Assembly: GCA_036257595.1 (NCBI GenBank) | Contig: DATAFF010000126.1 | Span: 1-5,649 of the forward strand | Reading direction: 5' to 3' | DNA: 5,649 nt | DNA from: DATAFF01 sp036257595 | Lineage (GTDB): Bacteria > Pseudomonadota > Alphaproteobacteria > Rhizobiales > Aestuariivirgaceae | Shown here: positions 1 to 5,551 of the stretch, in pieces | How positions within the stretch are numbered: the first letter of the stretch is position 1 | Layout: every line of letters begins with the position of its first letter | Program-made: the position numbers and the translations under genes | Notes under the pieces: generated by a model | What the model saw: the letters and a program-made list of their open reading frames with translations, nothing else | Database searches by the model: none | Told to the model about the DNA's origin: nothing

Positions 1-1499
1 AACTTGACTATAGTGCACTGGACAAAGAGTCGGCATTTCGCCTTCGCAAGAACCTCCTCGATCACGGGGAGCTGCCGCACGCCATCGCTGCGGTGCGCAA
101 GAATGTTGAAACTTGGAACAGCTCTGAAAGGAAAACGAAAGTCCTCGAATTTCTCGATGGGCTCTTGCGAACTCTGAAAGAGAATTTCCACGAGCTCTCT
201 TCACGAACTGGACAAAGCGGTACCAAGGGCCGGAAACCCGATACCCAGGAGCAGGATCGGCTCCACAGCATCCTCGCAGCCGCTGCCTATAAATCTGTCT
301 GTGATCATGCTGGAAAACGAATTAGATCACCCGCCGAGCTGGCCCAAACGGAGCTGACCAAACTGGACGCCAAGCCGGCTCCTAAATCCGCTCCGCCAGC
401 CGAATCCGTGCCACCGGCACCGCAGACTTACGACTACCCCAAAATCAGGCAAACTTTCGAGAGATGGGGAGTCATTGAGCCTGAGTTCCTCAAGTTGCTG
501 CTGCGAGGCGCTTCCGAGATACTCGAGTCCAATGGAATCCGTGGAACGGGCGACGATATCGATCGATACCTCGATAGCTTCGAGAAGGCAGACTCGGCGA
601 CGCGCAACCTGTTCCTTGTGGCGTTAACAGAGGCATTGCAAAGCAAGAACCATCTGGGCATCCAGCGGGCATTGTGGGATCTCGACGAAGATGCAACGCC
701 CCTCGGGCGCGCCATGGATGTGAAGACATTCACCATGTCGAACCGTCCGGGTGGCGATGGCGAACAGATGAGTCGCTATTTGCGTGCTCGTTTCTTGGTT
801 CACGACATTGCCCGTGGGTTGTCGGCCGTGAAAGATCAAGACCCCGCGCAGGCTGTCGGTGCGGCGCTCGTCAAGTCAGAGGTGACCAAGGAAGAGGCGG
901 CTGCATTCATGAAATATGCGGGTGCGCTGCAGCTTGGTGGCCGAAGCAAGATCGTTCGCGACACGATCGCCGAATACGCCGAGAAGATCGACGGCTATGG
1001 AGCCGTCAAGAGAAGGTTCCAATCAACAGGTCTCGTCGATCCCGAAGTTGCAGAGAATCTGACACGAGACGCTTTTCAGCGGCAAGGGAAGCGGATAACC
1101 GAAGAGGACCTTCAAGAATTCGTTGCCGATTTTACCAGCGCCGCGACTGGACGCCGCGACTATGTTCTCAATCGCCTCCTCGATGCCCGGGATAAGGAGG
1201 TCGGTCTCGATCGCTTGATGCAGATCGTCAAAGGCACTCGACTATGGACTTTCACGGATCTGCCGACGATCCCGAACGGCGATCTCGCAACCTATGCCAT
1301 TCACGACATTGCGCGGTCGTTTACACCCACTCTTCAAGGAGAAGACTTCAAGAGAGCCGTGTCCGATGCCTTACTGCGTTCAAGTCTGACGTCGGAGCAG
1401 GCGGCGGCGTTCATGCAGCACGCGAAGGATCTGCCGCTTGCAGGGAGAAGCGTCATCGTTCGCGAGGTGATTGCGGAACGGGCCGAGGGGAAGCTCTGA
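1..1499 (+). CDS. Unrecognised protein with duplicated helical C-terminal domain (5' end outside window)
   Basis: I do not recognise this family. The frame is open from base 3 to the TGA at 1497-1499. The only in-frame start codon near the left edge is GTG at 93, which has no well-placed ribosome binding site, and the 30 codons before it read like normal protein, so the gene probably begins upstream. Counting residues from the GTG, 1-85 is charged and helical, about 86-112 is a Pro/Ala/Lys linker (KPAPKSAPPAESVPPAPQT), and 115-301 and 302-468 are two diverged copies of one domain. No signal peptide, membrane segment, metal-binding cluster or enzyme motif is visible, so a soluble, mainly alpha-helical scaffold, effector or binding protein is the most that can be inferred. 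Base composition is less GC-rich than in the genes to the right, consistent with acquired DNA. The stop abuts the stop of the convergent cupin gene. Confidence 0.8.
   Translation, partial: LDYSALDKESAFRLRKNLLDHGELPHAIAAVRKNVETWNSSERKTKVLEFLDGLLRTLKENFHELSSRTGQSGTKGRKPDTQEQDRLHSILAAAAYKSVCDHAGKRIRSPAELAQTELTKLDAKPAPKSAPPAESVPPAPQTYDYPKIRQTFERWGVIEPEFLKLLLRGASEILESNGIRGTGDDIDRYLDSFEKADSATRNLFLVALTEALQSKNHLGIQRALWDLDEDATPLGRAMDVKTFTMSNRPGGDGEQMSRYLRARFLVHDIARGLSAVKDQDPAQAVGAALVKSEVTKEEAAAFMKYAGALQLGGRSKIVRDTIAEYAEKIDGYGAVKRRFQSTGLVDPEVAENLTRDAFQRQGKRITEEDLQEFVADFTSAATGRRDYVLNRLLDARDKEVGLDRLMQIVKGTRLWTFTDLPTIPNGDLATYAIHDIARSFTPTLQGEDFKRAVSDALLRSSLTSEQAAAFMQHAKDLPLAGRSVIVREVIAERAEGKL
435..1496 (+). 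other. Internal tandem domain duplication in the unrecognised protein
   Basis: Two copies of one domain lie end to end, encoded at about 435-995 and 996-1496. Matching landmarks recur in the same order. A start of the type (Y)xxxxRxFxxxGxxxPE is followed by an acidic helix (GDDIDRYLDSF versus EEDLQEFVADF), then KTFTM versus WTFTD, then HDIARG (residues 237-242) versus HDIARS (404-409). After these come EEAAAFMKYA (to about 275) versus EQAAAFMQHA (to about 443), and GRSKIVRDTIAEYAE (from 283) versus GRSVIVREVIAERAE (from 451). The similarity is at protein level and the bases have diverged, so this is an old duplication. More copies could lie upstream of the window. Confidence 0.8.
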
Positions 1500-1964
1500 T
1501 CACTCCGCCAGGAAGCGCGCGACCGCCGGATCGCGCCTGAGCGCCGCCAGCTCGTCTTCGGTCGGCAGCTGCGGCTTGTCGCGCTCGGCATTGACCATGC
1601 AGAGGAAGCCGAGTGGCTCGCCGGCGGTGGCGCGGAACTGGTGCCAGGTCATCGACGGAATGTAGACAAGGTCGTTCGGCGCGACGGCGCGGACCTCACT
1701 CCCGACCAGGCACTGGCCATGGCCGCGCAGGATCAGCACGGCATGGACGTGGTCATGGCGCTCGAGCGTCGAATAGCCGCCGGGCGCCATCTCGAAATAG
1801 CGAAGCTCCGCGGCAAGCGCCGGTGACGAGAAGAGCACGCGCCGGGTGATGTCCTTGAAGGGGACGCCCGCCTCCTGCTTATAGGCATGGATCGGGACCT
1901 CGGCCCAATCGCCGGGGCCCTGGGCGGCGCGGAATTGGGGGAGGGGCTTGTCGTTCATCGTCAT
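1500..1964 (-). CDS. Cupin-domain protein, probable partner of the RuBisCO-like protein
   Basis: A 154-residue single-domain cupin. Residues about 54-125 form the beta barrel. Cupin motif 1 is seen as GGYSTLERHDHVHAVLILRG (62-81), with H70 and H72 as the HxH metal ligands and H74 near the usual Glu ligand position. Motif 2 is NDLVYIPSMTWHQFRA (97-112), with H108 as the third His. A tail FLCMVNAERDKPQLP (120-134) follows, then a short acidic helix. The family binds Mn, Fe or similar metals. ATG at 1964 overlaps the RLP stop as ATGA, implying translational coupling. A weak GAGAAG (1971-1966) is better spaced for the second in-frame ATG at 1958, which would give 152 residues. In R. rubrum a cupin beside an RLP is the glutathione-dependent 1-methylthioxylulose 5-phosphate methylsulfurylase that releases methanethiol and gives 1-deoxyxylulose 5-phosphate. 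That role is inferred here from the pairing. Domain assignment is firm, substrate is not. Confidence 0.9.
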   Translation of the reverse strand: MTMNDKPLPQFRAAQGPGDWAEVPIHAYKQEAGVPFKDITRRVLFSSPALAAELRYFEMAPGGYSTLERHDHVHAVLILRGHGQCLVGSEVRAVAPNDLVYIPSMTWHQFRATAGEPLGFLCMVNAERDKPQLPTEDELAALRRDPAVARFLAE

Positions 1965-3058
1965 GCTTCTCGGCCGTAGCGGTGGGCGGCGACCCGGTCC
2001 TGCAGGCGGCGCGCCTCGTTGGCCAGCCGCTCGCCGGCTGCCAGCAGATTGCCGCCGATCAACAACATGGTGTCGGGGCCGTAGAAATCCAGGATCTCGT
2101 CGACCCGCTCGAGCGTCATGCCGCCGGCCGGCACCGGCATGGCGTCGCGCTTGCCGGGAACAGCCTCGCGGGCATTGGCCGCAAGCGTCCGGCATTCGGC
2201 GCGGCTGTAGCCGAAGCGGCCGCCATGATTGGGAAAGACCTGGGCATCGCCGCCGAACAGGCGGAAGAGCTTGCCGATGAGGAGCGCCGGCGCGATGCGG
2301 GCGGCGCCGGCAAGGGCGGGATGGGTCATCACCGCCATGTCCGGGTTTTCCCGGGCGATCGCCGACAGGGTGGCGACGCCCGAGATCATCGGCGCGATCA
2401 TGATCATGCTAAGGCCATTGTCGCGGGCGAGCGCCACGCCGCGGCGGATGTCGTCGAGGGTGCCGGTGAGGCTCGGTATGTAGGTCGTGCCGGCGCCGGT
2501 CGCGCGGACCGCCGCACCCACCGCGGCGATGCGCTCGGCAAGCGGGCTGTAGCGCTGGTCCGCAAGCCCGTGATCGTCCTTGATGAAGTCGAGGCCGCCC
2601 TCGGCCATGGCGGCGGCGAGACGGCCAAGCTCAGGCGCGCTCAGCCCCTGCGGCTTGAGCGCCGAGCAGGTGAGGGCGCGGCGGTCGGCGCGTGCCCGGG
2701 CCCTGAGCCCGGCGATGCCGGCATTGGGTCCAGTCAGGGCTGAAACCATCTCGGCCGGGAACGCCGTATCGACAAGCGTCACATCATCGAGGATGGAGGC
2801 ATTGCCGAACAGCATGTTCATGATCTGTCCGGGCTCGTTGCCGGTGGTGGCGAGGCTCAGGCCGATCCGCACCGCGAAGGTGCCGCCGCCGAGATCGCCG
2901 ATGTCCTCCACCGTGCCGACGATGTCGTCGCGAATCGATTGTGACGCGATGGCCTCGACGGGCATCTCGACGCTCTGCTCGACGGCCAATGCGCGGGCTC
3001 GGGAGGCGATTGATTCGGCATCTGCCGCAATGTGGTAAACCGCGGTCAGCTTGGGCAT
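1961..3058 (-). CDS. Type IV RuBisCO-like protein (RLP), possible 5-methylthioribulose-1-phosphate isomerase
   Basis: A 365-residue RLP, shorter than true RuBisCO large subunits (about 460-475). The N-terminal alpha/beta domain is about 1-120 and the TIM barrel about 125-365. Landmarks aligned by eye to RuBisCO are LKPQGLS (134-140; K135 matches K175, but the K177 position is lost), GGLDFIKDDHGLADQ (154-168; K160 matches carbamylated K201, D162 matches D203, H163 replaces E204), H246 near H294, IGKL with K263 matching K334, and PAGGM (310-314; Ser379 becomes Ala). Carboxylation is therefore not expected. The start at 3058 (MPKLTAVYHIA) is where family homology begins; no strong ribosome binding site precedes it. 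The gene is first in an operon with the cupin, overlapping it by 4 bases. In R. rubrum, RLP plus cupin forms the methylthioadenosine-isoprenoid shunt, and the RLP converts 5-methylthioribulose 1-phosphate mainly to 1-methylthioxylulose 5-phosphate. An alternative is the apionate-pathway 3-oxo-isoapionate-4-phosphate decarboxylase (OiaX-like). RLP identity is secure, reaction inferred. Confidence 0.93.
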   Translation of the reverse strand: MPKLTAVYHIAADAESIASRARALAVEQSVEMPVEAIASQSIRDDIVGTVEDIGDLGGGTFAVRIGLSLATTGNEPGQIMNMLFGNASILDDVTLVDTAFPAEMVSALTGPNAGIAGLRARARADRRALTCSALKPQGLSAPELGRLAAAMAEGGLDFIKDDHGLADQRYSPLAERIAAVGAAVRATGAGTTYIPSLTGTLDDIRRGVALARDNGLSMIMIAPMISGVATLSAIARENPDMAVMTHPALAGAARIAPALLIGKLFRLFGGDAQVFPNHGGRFGYSRAECRTLAANAREAVPGKRDAMPVPAGGMTLERVDEILDFYGPDTMLLIGGNLLAAGERLANEARRLQDRVAAHRYGREA

Positions 3059-3105
3059 ATTTTGGTCACATCCCAGTGGCTGTGCTGCACGATAAGGACA
3101 AATAG

Positions 3106-3129
3106 TTGACGGCAGAGCACAGTCCCATT
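3106..3129 (+). promoter_or_regulatory. Possible RpoH (sigma-32)-like promoter for hspQ
   Basis: GTTGACG with its core TTGAC at 3106-3110 and TCCCATT at 3123-3129 resemble the heat-shock sigma pattern (CTTGAA then CCCCAT). The gap between TTGA and TCCCAT is 13 bases, at the short end of the usual range. The expected transcript would begin near 3137, giving a leader of about 70 bases before hspQ. HspQ is a sigma-32-regulated heat-shock protein in Escherichia coli, so the position makes biological sense. The match is by eye and the first base of the -35 is G instead of C. Confidence 0.35.
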
Positions 3130-3194
3130 GTCGTTTATCAACCCTGCAGATTCGCCGCTTGCAATGGGGCTCGCTCTTTGTCAATCCTTGTTTC

Positions 3195-3199
3195 GAGGA
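3195..3199 (+). promoter_or_regulatory. Ribosome binding site of hspQ
   Basis: GAGGA lies 7 bases before the ATG at 3207 (and 10 before the second ATG at 3210). It favours a start at 3207 over the ATG at 3159, which would add 16 residues with no family similarity. Confidence 0.7.
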
Positions 3200-3206
3200 T
3201 GTCGCG

Positions 3207-3548
3207 ATGATGCATGTTAACCGCACGGCAAAGTTCGGTATTGGTCAGGTGGTTAAGCATCGCCTGTTCGCCTTTCGCGGCGTCATTTTCGATGTCGATC
3301 CGACCTTCGCCAACACCGAAGAATGGTGGCTGTCCATCCCGGAGGAGATCCGGCCTGCGAAAGACCAGCCGTTCTACCATCTCCTCGCCGAAAATGAGGA
3401 GACAGAATATATCGCCTATGTGTCGGAGCAGAATCTGCTGGTCGATGATTCGCGGGAACCGGTGCGCCATCCCCAGGTCGGCGATTATTTCAGCCGCTTC
3501 GACCGGTCGCGCGGGTCCTATGAGCGGCGCCAGCGCGGTGCGCATTGA
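3207..3548 (+). CDS. hspQ: Heat shock protein HspQ (YccV-like, hemimethylated-DNA-binding domain)
   Basis: A 113-residue protein close to the usual length of about 105. The hallmark start AKFGIGQVVKHRLFAFRG (8-25) is followed by VIFDVDPTFANTEEWW (26-41), PFYHLLAENEETEYIAYVSE (55-74) and NLLVDDSREPVRHP (76-89), the order seen across the HspQ/YccV family. In E. coli HspQ binds hemimethylated DNA, affects stability of mutant DnaA, and acts as a specificity-enhancing factor for the Lon protease in the cytoplasm. Here it would be expected to tune stress proteolysis. The C-terminal Arg-rich tail (RFDRSRGSYERRQRG) is basic. It is divergent from the RLP gene, and its last 29 bases overlap the proposed start of the downstream binding-protein gene in another frame, so the two are probably co-transcribed. 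Family assignment is secure from the conserved blocks. Confidence 0.95.
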   Translation: MMHVNRTAKFGIGQVVKHRLFAFRGVIFDVDPTFANTEEWWLSIPEEIRPAKDQPFYHLLAENEETEYIAYVSEQNLLVDDSREPVRHPQVGDYFSRFDRSRGSYERRQRGAH

Positions 3549-5331
3549 CGGGCTCGGCCGCTTTCTTCTCGTCCTTCTGAGCGCTCTTGCCGTCACGGCT
3601 TCGGTTGCCGTTGCCGAGCCGCGGCACGGCATTGCCATGCATGGCGAGCCCGCTCTGCCGGCGGATTTCACCGCCTTTCCATGGGTCAATCCGGACGCGC
3701 CGCAGGGCGGGGTCTATCGCGAGGCGCTGACCGGCACATTCGACAGCACCAACCCCTTCATCGTGCGCGGCAAAAGCGTGGCAGGCGTCCGGACCTATGT
3801 GTTCGAGAGCCTGATGGCGCGCAACCGGTCGGAGCCGTTCTCGCTTTACGGTCTTCTTGCCGAGACCATCGACGTCGCGCCGGACCGCCGCCGCGTGACG
3901 TTCCGGCTGCGGCCCGGGGCGCGGTTCTCCGACGGCGTGCCGGTCACCGCCGCCGATGTCCGCTTCTCGCTCGAGACGCTGCGCGAGCATGGGCGGCCGA
4001 ACTACCGGGCTTATTATGACAAGGTGGCGCGGATCGCCACGCCCGATTCCCGGACGGTCTCCTTCTTCCTCGACGAGGCCGACCGGGAGCTCGTGCTGGT
4101 GCTCGGGCTGATGCCGATCCTGCCGGAGCATTTCTTCGCCGGGCGCGATTTCGAGGCCTCGACGCTCGATCCGCTGATCGGCAGCGGGCCCTACCGGTTC
4201 CAGGAGATCAAGCCCGGCGAACGGGTGATCTATCGCCGCGATCCTCACTGGTGGGGCAGGGGGCTCGCGGTCAATCGGGGCTTGTGGAATTTCGACGAGG
4301 TCCGCTTCGACTATTTTCTCGACGGCTATGCGGCGCTCGAGGCCTTCAAGCGGGGACTGGTCGACATTCGCGCCGAGGGCGATCCGGCGCGCTGGGCGGG
4401 TGACTACGAATTCCCGGGGGCGGCAGGCGGCAAGGTGGCGCGCGATATCGTGACCTCCGGCCTGCCGCGACCGGCGGCGGCGATCGCCATCAACACCCGC
4501 CGGCCGCTGCTCGCCAATCCGCGGATTCGCGAGGCGCTGATCCTCGCCTTCGACTTCGAATGGGCCAATTCCAATCTGTTCCACGGGCTGATGCAGCGGA
4601 CCCAGGGCTATTTCGCCGGCTCTCCCTTGAGCTTTGTCGGTCACCCCGCCTCGGCCCGCGAGCAACGGATGCTGGCCAAGGCTCATGCAACGCTGCCCGG
4701 GGCGATCCTCGACGGCAGCTGGCGGCTGCCGGTGAGCGATGGCCGCGGCCGGGACCGTGCCAATCTCCGCAGGGCGGTCGAGATCCTGGCCGAGCAGGGT
4801 TTCCGCCTCGAGGGCGGGGTCATGAGGGAGGCGAGGACGGGGCGACCGCTGGTGCTCGAGCTCCTGGTCCAGACCCGCGAGCAGGAGCGGTTGGCGCTGC
4901 ACTATCAGCGCTCACTGCGCTCGATCGGGATCATCCTTGCGGTGCGCCAGGTCGATCCGGCGCAGTTCCAGCGGCGGCTCGACATCTATGACTACGACCT
5001 CGTGCCGGTGAGCTGGTACAATTCGCTCTCCCCCGGCAACGAGCAGGCATTCTATTGGGGCAGCGCCGGCCGCGAGACACCCGGGACCCGCAATTACGCG
5101 GGCGTATCCGATACGGCGATCGATCACATGATCGGCGAAATCGTCAAGACGACCGACCGGGAGACCTTCGAGGATGCGGTGCGGGCGCTCGACCGGCTGC
5201 TGGTTGCCGGCAACTACGCCATCCTGCTCTACGCCCCGCCCGGCCAGTGGATCGCCCGCTGGACCCGCATCGGGCGCCCGGCCAAGCCGTCGCTCTATGG
5301 CTTCGACCCGGAGGCAGCCTGGGCGAAATGA
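3520..5331 (+). CDS. YejA-like extracellular solute-binding protein, family 5 (peptide ABC transporter)
   Basis: A 603-residue periplasmic binding protein, the size of E. coli YejA (604). Residues 1-32 form a Sec signal peptide: a basic start, hydrophobic core FLLVLLSALAVTASVAVA, and likely cleavage after A32. No lipobox Cys is present, so it should be a soluble periplasmic protein. The YejA-type entry HGIAMHGEPALPADF (36-50) and VNPDAPQGG (56-64) is followed by the SBP family 5 signature RFSDGVPVTAADVRFSLETL starting near 135. Late YejA landmarks are YNSLSPGNEQ (500-509) and NYAG (525-528). The family binds oligopeptides or microcin C-like peptides and delivers them to a YejBEF-type transporter. 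No permease or ATPase gene follows, so its partners must lie elsewhere. ATG 3520 gives a complete signal peptide but overlaps hspQ by 29 bases; GTG 3538 is an alternative with less overlap. Neither has a strong ribosome binding site, so translation may depend on coupling to hspQ. Confidence 0.92.
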   Translation: MSGASAVRIDGLGRFLLVLLSALAVTASVAVAEPRHGIAMHGEPALPADFTAFPWVNPDAPQGGVYREALTGTFDSTNPFIVRGKSVAGVRTYVFESLMARNRSEPFSLYGLLAETIDVAPDRRRVTFRLRPGARFSDGVPVTAADVRFSLETLREHGRPNYRAYYDKVARIATPDSRTVSFFLDEADRELVLVLGLMPILPEHFFAGRDFEASTLDPLIGSGPYRFQEIKPGERVIYRRDPHWWGRGLAVNRGLWNFDEVRFDYFLDGYAALEAFKRGLVDIRAEGDPARWAGDYEFPGAAGGKVARDIVTSGLPRPAAAIAINTRRPLLANPRIREALILAFDFEWANSNLFHGLMQRTQGYFAGSPLSFVGHPASAREQRMLAKAHATLPGAILDGSWRLPVSDGRGRDRANLRRAVEILAEQGFRLEGGVMREARTGRPLVLELLVQTREQERLALHYQRSLRSIGIILAVRQVDPAQFQRRLDIYDYDLVPVSWYNSLSPGNEQAFYWGSAGRETPGTRNYAGVSDTAIDHMIGEIVKTTDRETFEDAVRALDRLLVAGNYAILLYAPPGQWIARWTRIGRPAKPSLYGFDPEAAWAK

Positions 5332-5397
5332 GGCAGTAGGCAGTAGGCAGTGGGGAAGTGCTCCGCTCACTGCCTAATGCCAATTGCCTACTGCCTC
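5330..5397 (+). repeat. Heptad-built palindromic hairpin element after the binding-protein gene
   Basis: The left arm consists of 7-base units GGCAGTA, GGCAGTA, GGCAGTG and GGGAAGT (5332-5359). The right arm is CACTGCC, TAATGCC, AATTGCC and TACTGCC (5368-5395), with an 8-base loop between. The outer 13 bases (5330-5342) are perfectly complementary to 5385-5397, and 5344-5352 is perfectly complementary to 5368-5376, leaving an 8-base bulge on the right side. The left arm begins inside the TGA stop of the upstream gene. It could slow or end transcription or protect the 3' end of the mRNA, but there is no T tract after it, so it is not a standard intrinsic terminator. It may belong to a dispersed family of iterated palindromes in this genome. 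Confidence 0.8.
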
Positions 5398-5489
5398 GCT
5401 TCTCCAGCGATCACGCAATTGTGTGTGCGCTATTGATTCGACGAAGGTTGTTTCACTGTGATACGTTGGGCTGTGGCGAAATTGTGGCG

Positions 5490-5519
5490 TTGTGTACGCG
5501 TATAACCTAACGAAATAAT
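5490..5519 (+). promoter_or_regulatory. Weak candidate sigma-70-type promoter for the small membrane protein gene
   Basis: TTGTGT (5490-5495) and AATAAT (5514-5519) are separated by 18 bases in the AT-richest part of the window, 32 bases before the ATG at 5552. Only the first three bases of the -35 match consensus. A nearby TATAAC (5501-5506) is a rival -10 but has no -35 at a normal distance. Some promoter is expected here because the hairpin element separates this gene from the upstream one. Confidence 0.25.
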
Positions 5520-5551
5520 TGGACTTTTTCAGTTCGTGACAGGACTGTGTC

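Noticed and set aside
1517..1536. GCGCGA/TCGCGC hairpin as a terminator between the convergent genes
   Set aside because: The stem is only 6 bases, has no T tract on either strand and lies inside the cupin coding sequence.
1965..2195. N-terminal extension of the cupin frame to 2195
   Set aside because: It lies wholly inside the RLP coding region and is Arg/Gly-rich out-of-frame translation; cupin-like sequence starts at 1964 or 1958.
1982..2743. Plus-strand open frame of 253 codons opposite the RLP
   Set aside because: It is an Ala/Gly/Arg-rich antisense shadow with no domain features.
1961..3058. Annotation as a genuine CO2-fixing RuBisCO large subunit
   Set aside because: The protein is about 100 residues too short, lacks the KPK second lysine and the KDDE glutamate, and has Ala for the phosphate-binding Ser near residue 311.
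3059..3226. N-terminal extension of the RLP frame to an ATG at 3226
   Set aside because: The extra 56 residues are Cys-rich, unlike RLP starts, and run across the divergent region into hspQ.
3214..3519. N-terminal extension of the binding-protein frame to 3214
   Set aside because: This stretch is the shadow of hspQ in another frame, and the signal peptide begins after 3520.
3490..4902. Long open frame of 470 codons on the minus strand
   Set aside because: It is antisense to the well-supported YejA-like gene; the peptide is rich in Arg, Pro and Gly as expected from GC-rich antisense frames, with no recognisable motif.
5501..5506. TATAAC as a -10 box
   Set aside because: No TTGACA-like hexamer lies 16-18 bases upstream; the nearest TTG hexamer leaves only 13 bases.
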